Below are positions 49,178 to 57,849 of a stretch of DNA of 64,000 nt, piece by piece. A program made the position numbers and the translations under genes. The stretch lies in assembly GCA_028292505.1 (NCBI GenBank), contig JAQGMF010000027.1, forward strand, positions 31,081 to 95,080, in the 5' to 3' direction. This stretch comes from Rhodocyclales bacterium (GTDB lineage: Bacteria; Pseudomonadota; Gammaproteobacteria; Burkholderiales; Rhodocyclaceae). The notes below the pieces were generated by a model. That model was not told the origin of the DNA. It did not search any database and saw nothing but the letters and a program-made list of their open reading frames with translations. Positions within the stretch are counted from its first letter, which is position 1. Every line of letters begins with the position of its first letter.

Positions 49178-50158
49178 ATGCATAACGATAACGAACGCGA
49201 CCACGCGTGTGACGATGAATGCGAGCACGATCATGCGCACCAAACGCATTCGCCGACCGACGAGTTGATCACGATTCGCGATCTGGTGCGCTATGCAACC
49301 AGCCGCTTCAATCGCGAGAAGATATTTTTCGGTCACGGCTTGCAAGATGCTTACGACGAAGCGGTCTACCTGGTCCTGCATACCCTGCACTTGCCACTGG
49401 ATCGCCTCGACCCTTTTCTCGATGCCTGCATTCCGGCGAACGAGCGCAGCGAAGTCATCGACATCATTCATCGTCGCAGCGACGAGCGTATTCCGGCGGC
49501 ATACTTGACGCGCGAAGCCTGGCTCGGTGAATTTCGCTTCTACGTCGACGAACGCGTCATCGTGCCGCGTTCTTTCTGTGCCGAATTGCTGCGCGAAGGT
49601 TTGTCGCCGTGGATTCCCGATGACGAAGCGGTCACGCACGCACTGGATCTGTGCACCGGCAGCGGTTGCCTGGCCATTCTCATGGCACATCGTTACCCGG
49701 CCGCGCGCATCGACGCGCTCGACCTATCTGCCGAGGCACTGGAAGTGGCGCGCATCAATGTGGAAGACTATGGCTTGCAGGAACGTATCCGCTTGATCCA
49801 GTCCGATGTGTTCGACGCGCTCCGGCTCGAAGCGCCGGAACAAGGCTACGACCTCATTCTCTCCAACCCTCCTTATGTCACGCAGGCGGCTGTCGATAGC
49901 CTGCCAGACGAATATTTACGCGAACCCAGCATGGCCCTTGGGGCAGGCGATGACGGTATGGACATCGTGCGGCGTATCATTGCGCAAGCTGGGCGATACC
50001 TAAAACCGGACGGCGTCCTCGTCATCGAAGTGGGTCACAACCGCGCCGAATTCGAAGAGGCTTTCCCCGAGCTTGAAGCCGTATGGCTCAGCCAGGCCAG
50101 CGAAGAAGAAATGGTGTTGCTGCTGCGCGCCGACCAGTTGCCCGTAGCAACCGACTGA
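49178..50158 (+). CDS. prmB: Ribosomal protein L3 glutamine methyltransferase
   Basis: The 326-residue HemK-family enzyme methylates the side-chain amide of a glutamine in L3. The SAM motif ALDLCTGSGCLAILMAHRYP and the substrate motif LILSNPPYVTQA are present. IPAAYLTREAWLGEFRFYVDERVIVPRS is the PrmB-type block before them (in shorter conserved pieces). The first 26 residues are an unusual His/Asp/Glu-rich tail (DHACDDECEHDHAHQTH) that may bind metal and is not part of the catalytic fold. Confidence 0.92.
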   Translation: MHNDNERDHACDDECEHDHAHQTHSPTDELITIRDLVRYATSRFNREKIFFGHGLQDAYDEAVYLVLHTLHLPLDRLDPFLDACIPANERSEVIDIIHRRSDERIPAAYLTREAWLGEFRFYVDERVIVPRSFCAELLREGLSPWIPDDEAVTHALDLCTGSGCLAILMAHRYPAARIDALDLSAEALEVARINVEDYGLQERIRLIQSDVFDALRLEAPEQGYDLILSNPPYVTQAAVDSLPDEYLREPSMALGAGDDGMDIVRRIIAQAGRYLKPDGVLVIEVGHNRAEFEEAFPELEAVWLSQASEEEMVLLLRADQLPVATD

Positions 50159-50222
50159 ACAATCGTTTGTAGTTCTCGGGGGAGGCGCAAACGGAAAGTG
50201 ATACGAGGGGAGAGGAAGAATC

Positions 50223-50768
50223 GTGAGTATTTTCAAAACATTCAAAACGATCTTTGCCAAATCCGGCGAGCCGCCCACCGAACCTGTCGAAGCGCCTTCC
50301 GAATCTTCCGAACGCCGTGGGCGCAAACGCCGTGATGCGCGCGAAGGCACGCGGGCACTCATCATCGACGATTCGCCAACCATCGTCGCTGCACTCAAGA
50401 AGTTCCTGCGCTCAGCCGGTTACGTCACCCTCGAAGCGGGGGACGCCGAGCGCGGCATCGAAATCGCGCGCACCGAACGGCCCGACCTGATCTTCCTCGA
50501 CATCGTATTGCCGGGCATGAATGGTTTTGCCGCACTGCGCTTTCTGCGGCGCGATCCGGCGACGCGCAATCTTCCCATCATCATGATCAGTGGCAACGAA
50601 CAAGCCACCGAGCAGTTCTTCGGCACCCGTATCGGCGCCGATGACTTCATGAAAAAACCTTTCTCGCGTTTTGAGGTTTTCGCCCGCATCGAGCGTCTGC
50701 TCGACCACGAATGTGTTCCCCGCCGCGTTGCACCACCGACCCCCCCAGGCGACGCCAACCGGATGTAG
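50223..50768 (+). CDS. CheY-like response regulator (PilG/PilH type)
   Basis: A 181-residue protein with a GTG start after GAGAGGAAG. A basic, disordered N-terminal extension (1-42) precedes one receiver domain (about 44-160) with the acidic pair DD at 49-50, phospho-acceptor Asp93 (DLIFLDIVLPGMNG), Thr/Ser in MISGNE and Lys in FMKKPFS. There is no output domain. Its nearness to a pilus ATPase and, across the cassette array, to a chemoreceptor suggests a twitching or chemotaxis pathway. Confidence 0.85.
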   Translation: MSIFKTFKTIFAKSGEPPTEPVEAPSESSERRGRKRRDAREGTRALIIDDSPTIVAALKKFLRSAGYVTLEAGDAERGIEIARTERPDLIFLDIVLPGMNGFAALRFLRRDPATRNLPIIMISGNEQATEQFFGTRIGADDFMKKPFSRFEVFARIERLLDHECVPRRVAPPTPPGDANRM

Positions 50769-50819
50769 ACGGCATTTAAGGTCAGGGGAAACATCTACCC
50801 TCTTCCACCCCAAAGCCTT

Positions 50820-50886
50820 CGGAAACGTGCTCCCATCGTATGACGACGGGCGCAGCCCGTTGCCTGTTCGCTCAGAAGAGTTAGGC
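50820..50886 (-). repeat. attC site 13 (left end, degenerate)
   Basis: An intact GTTAGGC core is at 50880-50886. The opposite core has decayed to a GGAAAC-like sequence near 50820-50826. An internal stem ACGGGC-GCA-GCCCGT is kept. This is the terminal site of the MAPEG cassette, next to the response-regulator gene. Confidence 0.55.
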
Positions 50887-50898
50887 GTCACCCTGGAC

Positions 50899-51291
50899 CT
50901 AGCGCACGAAGATTTGCCACGCGAGGACTACCTGCGAAAAGAAGCCGGCGGCGAATGCCAGGGTGCGAACCCACGGCACAGCGAAGGTATAGGCAACGGC
51001 GTGCACGACACGAGCCCAGAAGTACAGGATGCACGCGCCCGCGATGGTGGCGTTTGTGATGCCAAGGACATGGGCGACCAGGACCAGGGTGGCAAAGACG
51101 ACCAGGTTTTCAACCGCATTTGCGTGCGCCTTCATCAGGCGGTGCGCCCAGGGCGACTGTGGCTTCGGGTTCTCTGGGTAGCCGACAGCATCAATAAGGC
51201 CACGAACCGCCACGCGGTCGAGGATGTACGGCACCCATAGGAGGCCGGTGAATGTCGTAACCAGGGTGAGGTAAAGAAGCTCTGTGTTCAT
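50899..51291 (-). CDS. MAPEG family membrane protein (cassette)
   Basis: The 130-residue protein has four membrane segments and the family pattern RLMKAHANAVENLVVFATLVL followed by WARVVHAVAYTFAVPWVRT (given here as conserved blocks). Bacterial MAPEG proteins are related to microsomal glutathione transferases, and their substrates are mostly unknown. GGAG lies 7-8 bases before the ATG. This is the last cassette of the array. Confidence 0.82.
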   Translation of the reverse strand: MNTELLYLTLVTTFTGLLWVPYILDRVAVRGLIDAVGYPENPKPQSPWAHRLMKAHANAVENLVVFATLVLVAHVLGITNATIAGACILYFWARVVHAVAYTFAVPWVRTLAFAAGFFSQVVLAWQIFVR

Positions 51292-51348
51292 TCATATCTC
51301 CTTCGATCTTGGTTGAACTACACGACGATGAGGTTGGCCGCATGTGAC

Positions 51349-51395
51349 GCCCAACGCTCCGGTTCAGCGGCGTCCGCTGCAACCGATTGTTAGGC
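51349..51395 (-). repeat. attC site 12
   Basis: GCCCAAC (51349-51355) and GTTAGGC (51389-51395) flank a stem CGGTTCAGCG / CGCTGCAACCG with one unpaired C, the extrahelical-base feature of attC sites. At 47 bp it is the shortest in the array. Confidence 0.8.
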
Positions 51396-51400
51396 CGCCC

Positions 51401-52039
51401 TCACTGACGCACATAGCGCAAGTGTGTGGCAGCTGGACCATCAAGAACCTTGTCAATGCGAAACTGCGGCCCGGGCTCCCGTAGATTCTCGAAGAGACGC
51501 CGCCCACAGCCGAAGAACACGGGTGCCAAGGCGATTTCCAGTTCGTCAACGACACCCAGATTCAAGTACTGCTGGATCACATCCGCTCCACCCGAGATAC
51601 GGATATCACGACTGCCTGCGGATTCCCGAGCCAGCTCCAGGGCACGCGCCGGCCCGTCATTGATGAAGTAAAAGGTCGTCCCACCGGGGCGCACCCAGGG
51701 TTCGCGTTTCTCATGGGTAAGAACGTATACCGGTGTGTGAAACGGAGCCTCCTCTGCCCAGGCGCGCTCGCCTTGATCGAACATTCGCTTGCCCATAATG
51801 TTGGCACCGATGCGCTCCGTGGTGCTGCGAAGCAGGTCATTGACCGGACCGGTCTCTCCCCCTGGTCCGAACTTGAGGTTCTCGCGGAAGTACTTTTGGC
51901 TGAGGATCCAGGCCATCAGCGCACCCCACTTGGCGCCCCAGTTCTTGTACTCAGGGGTGTCCCAATGCTCCATGGTCATTCCTTCCGGTGCCATGTAGCC
52001 GTCAAGGCTGAGTGCAATGCTTACGAATACTCTGCTCAT
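51401..52039 (-). CDS. Dihydrofolate reductase-like / RibD C-terminal domain protein (cassette)
   Basis: The 212-residue protein opens MSRVFVSIALSLDGYMAPEG. It has NIMGKRMFDQGE, VYVLTHEKR, DIRISGGADVIQQYLN and VDELEIALAPVFFGCGRRLFE, the typical order of the RibD-C/DHFR-like reductase family (PF01872). It probably binds NADPH. The substrate is unknown, and it is not a trimethoprim-resistance DfrA-type enzyme. GAGAGGAAAA precedes the ATG. Confidence 0.82.
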   Translation of the reverse strand: MSRVFVSIALSLDGYMAPEGMTMEHWDTPEYKNWGAKWGALMAWILSQKYFRENLKFGPGGETGPVNDLLRSTTERIGANIMGKRMFDQGERAWAEEAPFHTPVYVLTHEKREPWVRPGGTTFYFINDGPARALELARESAGSRDIRISGGADVIQQYLNLGVVDELEIALAPVFFGCGRRLFENLREPGPQFRIDKVLDGPAATHLRYVRQ

Positions 52040-52067
52040 GATTTTCCTCTCGCATGTACGGATGTCG

Positions 52068-52136
52068 GCCTAACGAATGAAAGGGCCTTCCCTGTCCCGA
52101 GGCTTCGGCGGAAGCCGCAGGCAGTGTGAGTTGCCC
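52068..52136 (-). repeat. attC site 11 (one core degenerate)
   Basis: GCCTAAC (52068-52074) is intact. The partner core reads GTTGCCC (52130-52136) and departs from GTTRRRY. The interior stem GGCTTC-GGCG-GAAGCC is present. It belongs to the HxlR/hydrolase/MATE segment. Confidence 0.55.
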
Positions 52137-52144
52137 AAGTAACG

Positions 52145-52465
52145 CTACTTCAAGTGTTTGCTGCCCCACTCCCGAAGCGCGCGCACGATGGGGCCAAGAC
52201 TCTTGCCTTTGTCCGTCAATACGTACTCAAGCCGCGGTGGTCGGTCGTTGTAAAGTCGCCGCTGCACCAGCCCATTGTCTTCCATGGCCTTCAGGCGTGT
52301 CGACAAGGTGTTGGGCGCGACGCCGGGCAATGAGTCCTGAAAATCCTGGAAACGCCGCGGCCCATGCAGCAGCAGGTCGCGCAGCAGGAGGATGGTCCAG
52401 CGCTCACCGATCAAATCCAGGGTGAGTGCCACTGGGCAGTCAGCGATGTCGTAGCTCTTGGGCAT
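52145..52465 (-). CDS. HxlR family transcriptional regulator
   Basis: A 106-residue winged-helix protein with CPVALTLDLIGERWTILLLRDL (the family opening, with the redox-type Cys), GVAPNTLSTRLKAMEDNGLV and the wing YVLTDKGKSL. HxlR proteins often sense aldehydes or oxidants and control a divergent gene. Here the divergent genes are an epoxide hydrolase-like enzyme and a MATE exporter, 130 bases away. Confidence 0.88.
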   Translation of the reverse strand: MPKSYDIADCPVALTLDLIGERWTILLLRDLLLHGPRRFQDFQDSLPGVAPNTLSTRLKAMEDNGLVQRRLYNDRPPRLEYVLTDKGKSLGPIVRALREWGSKHLK

Positions 52466-52519
52466 GCGGCGAGAATAGCCGATTGACTTTATTTTGTGAA
52501 GTAACTATAAATACGATAC

Positions 52520-52540
52520 TTACTATTAAACAAGTAGTAA
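52520..52540. promoter_or_regulatory. Probable HxlR operator
   Basis: The inverted repeat TTACTA (52520-52525) / TAGTAA (52535-52540) lies in an AT-rich spot in the middle of the divergent HxlR-hydrolase region, where an autoregulatory operator is expected. Confidence 0.45.
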
Positions 52541-52594
52541 CGTTGCCGCAACGCCGTAAGCCACCGCCGACAGCGCAACCCGAATGGAGCGAAC

Positions 52595-53614
52595 ATGATG
52601 AACAAACGCGGACTCTTGAGCACCACACCTAAGCCAACGCAGCGCATCGTTGAGGCCAACGACATTCGTATCAACATCGCTGAACAGGGGTCTGGTCCGG
52701 TGGTTGTGCTGTGTCACGGATTTCCGGAATCCTGGTATTCATGGCGCCATCAAATGTCTGCGTTGGCCACCGCTGGGTTCCATGCTGTTGCGCCCGACAT
52801 GCGCGGCTATGGCAAAAGTGATCGGCCAGCGGCTATCGACCAGTATTCGATCTTCCATCTGGTTGGAGACTTGATTGGGGTACTCGACGCGCTCGATGCC
52901 AAGACCGCAGTTGTTGTCGGCCATGACGTCGGTGCGAGTGTTGCGTGGCAGGCGGCACAGATGCGTCCTGACCGCTTTCGGGCGGTTGTCGGACTCAGCG
53001 TTCCGTTTCGACCGCGCGGCAAGGTGCGACCGACCAGCGCCATGCCACGAACAGCAGACGCCGAGTTCTACCAGCTCTATTTCCAGGAGCCTGGTCCCGC
53101 CGAGGCGGAGTTCGAGAGTGACGTGCGCGCAACGATGCGCAACATGCTGTTTGGTGCGTCAGCCGATGGTGTTGTCGCGGCGCGTTCGGCAGCAGCGGAT
53201 GGCGTGAATCTCAGCATGGTCCCTCGGGGTGGGCGCTTCATGCGTGGCGCCGGTGCGCCGGCGACGCTGTCGAGCTGGCTCAGTGAAGCAGATGTGGATT
53301 TCTACGCCGGCGAGTTCAAGCATAGTGGCTTCCGCGGCCCTCTCAACTACTACCGCAATCTGGATCGCAATTGGGAGATCCAGACGGCGCTTGCTGGCGC
53401 ACCTGTCACGGTGCCTGCCCTCTATGTCGCAGGCGATCATGACCTCATCCTCTCCTTTCCGGGCATGGAGCAACTCTTGCCGAACTTGAAGCGTTTCGTG
53501 CCGGCGCTACAGAAGATTCTGATGATTCCTGGTTGTGGCCACTGGACTCAGCAAGAGCGGCCGGCGGAAGTCAACGCTGCACTGCTTGAGTTCCTAGGTG
53601 GCCTTCCCAAGTGA
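52595..53614 (+). CDS. Epoxide hydrolase-like alpha/beta hydrolase
   Basis: A 339-residue protein. LCHGFPESWYSWRHQMSAL holds the oxyanion HGFP motif, GHDVGASVAWQAA holds the nucleophile Asp, and the charge-relay Asp and His are in VAGDHDLIL and IPGCGHWTQQERP. The Asp nucleophile and HGFPE fit soluble epoxide hydrolases, with haloalkane dehalogenase-like enzymes less likely. It reads opposite to the cassette direction and forms a block with HxlR and the MATE gene. Confidence 0.82.
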   Translation: MMNKRGLLSTTPKPTQRIVEANDIRINIAEQGSGPVVVLCHGFPESWYSWRHQMSALATAGFHAVAPDMRGYGKSDRPAAIDQYSIFHLVGDLIGVLDALDAKTAVVVGHDVGASVAWQAAQMRPDRFRAVVGLSVPFRPRGKVRPTSAMPRTADAEFYQLYFQEPGPAEAEFESDVRATMRNMLFGASADGVVAARSAAADGVNLSMVPRGGRFMRGAGAPATLSSWLSEADVDFYAGEFKHSGFRGPLNYYRNLDRNWEIQTALAGAPVTVPALYVAGDHDLILSFPGMEQLLPNLKRFVPALQKILMIPGCGHWTQQERPAEVNAALLEFLGGLPK

Positions 53615-53684
53615 CGGCTCTCGCTTCGACCAGTTGCGTGGACGCGCGCACAAACTATTCCTCAATCAACTCGGAGTTCGATAC

Positions 53685-55112
53685 ATGTCTGACGCAGATC
53701 GGCCAACAAGTTCTATCACACCGTCATCCCTGAAGGCGCCGCCGGGCGTTCTGCACGGCCCTATCATTTCAACGATGCTCCGCTTGGCGGGACCTACGGT
53801 CGTGGTTCTCGTCGTACAGACGTTTGTCGGGGTCGTGGAGACCTACTTCGTCAGTTTCCTCGGCACCGAAGCCTTGGCCGGCGTGACTCTGGTGTTCCCG
53901 ATTCTCATGCTGATGCAAATGACATCGAATGGTGGCATCGGTGGAGGAGTGTCGTCCGCCGTGTCGCGAGCGCTCGGAGCCGGACGTCGTGCTGATGCCG
54001 AGGCGCTGGTCTGGCATGCAATCGTCATCGCCGTCTTCTTCGGCCTCACCTTCACTGCGGCGGCGATATTCGCGGGGCCGGCGCTCTATCGCGCTATGGG
54101 CGGTCAAGGAGCGACGCTCACAGTGGCGCTGACATATTCCAGCATCGTATTTGCAGGATCCGTTCCGCTTTGGATTGTCGCCTTGTTGTCGTCCGCGTTG
54201 AGGGGCGCGGGCGAGGTGAAAGTGCCGGCGATGGTGTCTCTCACCGGCGCTGCTGTCTTGATCCCGCTGTCTCCTGCACTGATTTTTGGCTGGGGCCCCT
54301 TCCCACGGCTTGGAGTAGCCGGCGGGGGAACAGCAGTTGTCATCTACTATCTCGTTGCCGCGCTGATGTTGTTTCTCTATCTGCGCTCGCCGCGTAGTCC
54401 AATCACGCTGAAAATAACGGCGCTAAACGGTCGACAGTTCGGAGATATTCTAGGCGTTGGACTCCTGTCGGCGATTGGCACTCTTCAGGTCAATCTAACG
54501 GTCACAGTCGTGACGGCGGTCGTCGGTCATTTCGGAGCGGCCGCCATTGCCGGGTACGGCATCGCCTCGCGTCTCGAGTACGTGCAGATTCCCCTGCTCT
54601 TCGGACTTGGTACCGCCATCGTGACCATGGTCGGAATCAACATCGGTGCCAATCAAAATGATCGGGCACGGCGCATTGCATGGATCGGCGGCGCGATGGC
54701 TTTCTGCGCCACCGAAGCGATCGGCCTGCTGGCCGCAATCTTTCCTCATGCTTGGCTAGGGCTCTTCAGCCAGGAGCCCGAAATCCTGTCTCTTGGAACG
54801 CTTTACCTGCACACCATGGCACCCGTCTATGGCGCAGTCGGTCTCAGCATGGCGCTCTATTTCGCGAGCCAAGGCATGAAGCGCGTGCTCTGGCCGGTGC
54901 TGGCAGGCACGGCGCGCATGATCGTCGCAGCCGTGATTGGGTGGGTGATGGTCGTTCAATTCGGAGCCGATCTTCGGACTCTGTTTCTGATCGTTGCCCT
55001 GGCGGCTGTGCTATCCGCGGTTATCGTCACCGTGGCTATTCTTTCCGGCGCATGGAGTCGCGGTTCACGAGCACGGCGCATGCTGCAATCCGACTTGGCC
55101 CGTAACGAATGA
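53685..55112 (+). CDS. MATE family efflux transporter
   Basis: The 475-residue protein starts MSDADRPTSSITPSS, with GGAG about 9 bases upstream. The frame is open further back into the hydrolase gene but is not homologous there. Twelve membrane segments are visible, with two MATE repeats (about 30-245 and 260-465). Typical blocks are PTVVVLVVQTFVGVVETYFV and FGAAAIAGYGIASRLEYVQIP. It exports cationic or aromatic compounds using Na+ or H+. It starts 70 bases after the hydrolase gene and is probably in the same transcript. Confidence 0.88.
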   Translation: MSDADRPTSSITPSSLKAPPGVLHGPIISTMLRLAGPTVVVLVVQTFVGVVETYFVSFLGTEALAGVTLVFPILMLMQMTSNGGIGGGVSSAVSRALGAGRRADAEALVWHAIVIAVFFGLTFTAAAIFAGPALYRAMGGQGATLTVALTYSSIVFAGSVPLWIVALLSSALRGAGEVKVPAMVSLTGAAVLIPLSPALIFGWGPFPRLGVAGGGTAVVIYYLVAALMLFLYLRSPRSPITLKITALNGRQFGDILGVGLLSAIGTLQVNLTVTVVTAVVGHFGAAAIAGYGIASRLEYVQIPLLFGLGTAIVTMVGINIGANQNDRARRIAWIGGAMAFCATEAIGLLAAIFPHAWLGLFSQEPEILSLGTLYLHTMAPVYGAVGLSMALYFASQGMKRVLWPVLAGTARMIVAAVIGWVMVVQFGADLRTLFLIVALAAVLSAVIVTVAILSGAWSRGSRARRMLQSDLARNE

Positions 55113-55283
55113 GCCCCTCGCGCGCGCGTCTCATCGGGTCCTGGAAAAATGCTAAATGCATCGATGCCCACAATGACCGGTTGTGGTCTGACAGTCCTTC
55201 ACCTGCATCGCATTACGCAGCCAGGTGCTCCTGCGCACGGCAGAAACACAAACACATCATTGGCTATTGCAAATGACGGGGAA

Positions 55284-55341
55284 GCCCTGGTAGTGGAAGT
55301 AAGGGGGAACCGTAGCGATCCCTTCGACTGTAGTGTTAGGC
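55284..55341 (-). repeat. attC site 10 (internally deleted)
   Basis: GTTAGGC (55335-55341) is intact. The left core has become GCCCTGG. The body shares TAGTGGAAGT-AAGGGGG and CGATCCC-TCGACTGTAGT with the 93-bp sites at 60097, 60711 and 62204 but lacks their central hairpin. It looks like a decayed copy of the same attC type. Confidence 0.65.
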
Positions 55342-55391
55342 TGAGTTTCGGTGCCGAAGCAGCCAAGTCGCACCTACCTTTCGCCATGCTC

Positions 55392-55913
55392 TCACGCGCA
55401 GCCTGCGCATGAGATAACGATGACAAGCGCAGTGAAGCTCAGGGCCGCAAGGCCTGCTCGCGCTACGTGCGAATACTCCCAACGGTTACGCAGTTGGGTC
55501 CAGTCCAGTGAATGAGGTTCGCTCTGATGGCTTCGCTTGCCCGCCGAGCCCCATGCGAAGAAGCCAGAGCCAACGCGACCCAAATTTTCGCTCTGGAGCC
55601 AGAAATTGTTCACCGGGTGCGTGAATAGCCAGTACACTGCATGCATGCTAACAAGCCCGAATAAGGCCAAGACTGTTAGCCAGCAGTCCGCGCCGCCCCA
55701 CGGCATGAGGACCAGGAGGACAATCGCAGAGATTATCGCAGCAGGCTCCGCCATGCCCACGATTGTGAATCCGGGATAGTAAATGGGCTGAACGGCGATA
55801 TACGCATCCTTCGTGAGCCGCAACTTTCCGGGCAATTCGAGGGCATGGGCCGCGGCAGGAACCATGGCCAAGACGACCAAGAAGAAGGTGAGTATCTGCA
55901 GAACCTTAACCAT
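55392..55913 (-). CDS. Four-helix membrane protein (possible DUF1772) (cassette)
   Basis: The ATG at 55913, preceded by CAGGAGGAG, gives 173 residues. Four membrane segments are visible: the start, GFTIVGMAEPAAIISAIVLLV, CWLTVLALFGLVSMHAVYWL and the C-terminal LAALSFTALVIVISC. The THPVNNFWLQ segment and the DWTQLRNRWEYSHVARA block recall DUF1772 (anthrone-oxygenase-like) proteins, but I am not certain. Function unknown. Confidence 0.6.
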   Translation of the reverse strand: MVKVLQILTFFLVVLAMVPAAAHALELPGKLRLTKDAYIAVQPIYYPGFTIVGMAEPAAIISAIVLLVLMPWGGADCWLTVLALFGLVSMHAVYWLFTHPVNNFWLQSENLGRVGSGFFAWGSAGKRSHQSEPHSLDWTQLRNRWEYSHVARAGLAALSFTALVIVISCAGCA

Positions 55914-55954
55914 AGACGCGATCTCCTCCTGTGGCCGCGTTGCCAAACCAAGCG

Positions 55955-56023
55955 GCATGACGATTGAATTCACCGGCTGGGCAAGCGCAGCTTGTGCCGG
56001 GCCGGTGGAATGAGATGTTAGAC
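55955..56023 (-). repeat. attC site 9
   Basis: GTTAGAC (56017-56023) pairs with a near-core GCATGAC (55955-55961). The stem ATTCACCGG / CCGGTGGAAT has one extrahelical C. Its CCGGTGGAATGA tail is shared with the site at 61256. Confidence 0.7.
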
Positions 56024-56245
56024 CTCATGTTCTGACGAAAAGGCCCAATCGCAATACTCGCCCTCCTTCGTGAAACATACTGTAGGGCCTTTCTCTATTT
56101 CATTTGTCATAGTGGTCCGCGATGACCGAGAGCCTGATCACTGAATTCGGAACAATCTTCTGATTTGCCTCTTTAAATTTTCGGCTGACCGGGCAGGAAG
56201 GAACGGCGGCCGAGTCGTTGGCGCCTTAGCTTCGCGCCTGTTGCG

Positions 56246-57682
56246 TCACGGCGCCGGTTTTGTCTGACCCACCTTCGGGTCGCAGCCGAGCGGCGCGCAG
56301 ACTTCTTCGAGCGGTTTGCGCTCGGCGTCAACGCCGAGAAACATAGTGACGATCGCTGCCACCATCATCAGCACCGCGGCGAATGCATAGGCACCGAAGA
56401 GCGCGCTGCGGCTGCCGCTCTCGATCATCGCACCGTAAAGCGGTGGACCGAGGAAGCCGCCGAGCGCGGAGCCGGCAGCGTAGAAGAGCGAAATCGAGAT
56501 GGCGCGCATTTCCAGCGGGAACACTTCGCTCACCGTCAGGTAGGCTGAGCTCGCCGCAGCCGAGGCGACGAAAAAGATCGCGGACCAGGCGAGTGCCTGC
56601 GTGGTCGCGGTCAGCAACTCCTGCTGGAATGCATAGCCCGTGGCCAACAGACCAACCCCCGAAAGCGCGTACGTCGCGGCGATCATGAAGCGCCGCCCGA
56701 CGGTGTCGAACAGGTGCCCCAGGAGCAACGGCCCGAGGAAGTTGCCAAGCGCGAACGGGAAAATGTAGTAGCCAACGCGGTCGGCGGGCACGCCGTAGAA
56801 ACGGGCGAGCACCAGCGCGTAGGTGAAGAAAATGGCGTTGTAGAAGAACGCCTGCGAGGCCATCAGCGTCAGGCTGAATACCGCTCTTGCCCGGTACTGG
56901 ACGGTCAGCACGTGAATGACCTGGCTCCAGGGCACGGAGCGCAGGGGGCGGATAGCAAGATGCAGATCCACCTTGTCAGTCACGCCGAGCTCTTTCTCGA
57001 TCCGCTGCATCACGGCTTCCGCTTCGTCGAAGCGACCATGCATCATCAGCCAGCGTGGGCTTTCGGGCAGGACGCGGCGGACCAGCAGGACGGCGAAGGC
57101 GAGCACGCCGCCGAGCGCGAAGGCGATACGCCAACCCAGTGCCGGGTCGATGAACTCCGGATTGAGGAGGACGATGCTCGATCCCGCACCCATGGCGGCG
57201 CCAATCCAGAACGTGCCGTTGATTGCAAGGTCGACCCGCCCGCGCAGCCGCGCCGGGATCAGCTCGTCGATCGCGGAATTGATGGCGGCGTACTCGCCGC
57301 CGATGCCGAAGCCAGTCAGGACGCGACAGAACGCGAAGGAGTAGATGTCCCAGCTAAGCGCCGTCATCAGCGTGGCGATGAGATACACCACGAGCGTCAC
57401 CAGGAACATGCGCTTGCGGCCGAGCTTGTCGGCGAGGCGGCCAAAGTAGAGCGCGCCGAGCACCGCGCCACCGATATAGGCCGATGCCGCCCAGCCGATC
57501 TGGCTTGCGGACAGTCCCAGGGTCTCGGGCCTCTGCAGCGCCGGGCCGATCGAGCCGACCACGGTGACCTCCAGGCCGTCGAGCAGCCAGCTCACTCCGA
57601 GCGCGATCACCACGCGCCAGTGCCATGCGGACCATGGCAGGCGGTCGAGGCGTGCGGGGATCGAGCTGGCGGTGGCGGACAT
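56246..57682 (-). CDS. MFS transporter, metabolite:H+ symporter type (cassette)
   Basis: The start is the third in-frame Met (57682), because AAGGA sits just upstream; 478 residues result. Twelve membrane segments are visible. WLLDGLEVTVVG in helix 1, GRLADKLGRKRMF in the 2-3 loop (MFS motif A) and GIGGEYAAINSAIDELIPARLRGRV are typical of the sugar/aromatic-acid symporter group with an acidic residue in helix 1. The substrate is unknown. It is large for a cassette gene. Confidence 0.85.
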   Translation of the reverse strand: MSATASSIPARLDRLPWSAWHWRVVIALGVSWLLDGLEVTVVGSIGPALQRPETLGLSASQIGWAASAYIGGAVLGALYFGRLADKLGRKRMFLVTLVVYLIATLMTALSWDIYSFAFCRVLTGFGIGGEYAAINSAIDELIPARLRGRVDLAINGTFWIGAAMGAGSSIVLLNPEFIDPALGWRIAFALGGVLAFAVLLVRRVLPESPRWLMMHGRFDEAEAVMQRIEKELGVTDKVDLHLAIRPLRSVPWSQVIHVLTVQYRARAVFSLTLMASQAFFYNAIFFTYALVLARFYGVPADRVGYYIFPFALGNFLGPLLLGHLFDTVGRRFMIAATYALSGVGLLATGYAFQQELLTATTQALAWSAIFFVASAAASSAYLTVSEVFPLEMRAISISLFYAAGSALGGFLGPPLYGAMIESGSRSALFGAYAFAAVLMMVAAIVTMFLGVDAERKPLEEVCAPLGCDPKVGQTKPAP

Positions 57683-57765
57683 AGTCCTTTCCGACATCCG
57701 ATACGTCACGCGGTTCAACGTTTTGTCGCTATCCCTTTATGCCACTCTACGTAGGGCTCCCTTGC

Positions 57766-57849
57766 GCCTAACGTTGATGCCATTCAGCGGCAGGCGCACG
57801 ACCGGGCAAAGTGAGGGAGGCAATTGTCCGCTGCAACGGCTTGTTAGAC
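57766..57849 (-). repeat. attC site 8
   Basis: Intact cores GCCTAAC (57766-57772) and GTTAGAC (57843-57849) are 84 bp end to end. The right core supplies the TAA stop of the DUF1330-like gene. Confidence 0.85.

Noticed and set aside
51401..52039. Trimethoprim-resistance dihydrofolate reductase
   Set aside because: The protein has the RibD-C/DHFR-like layout rather than the DfrA or DfrB sequence, so a resistance role cannot be claimed.
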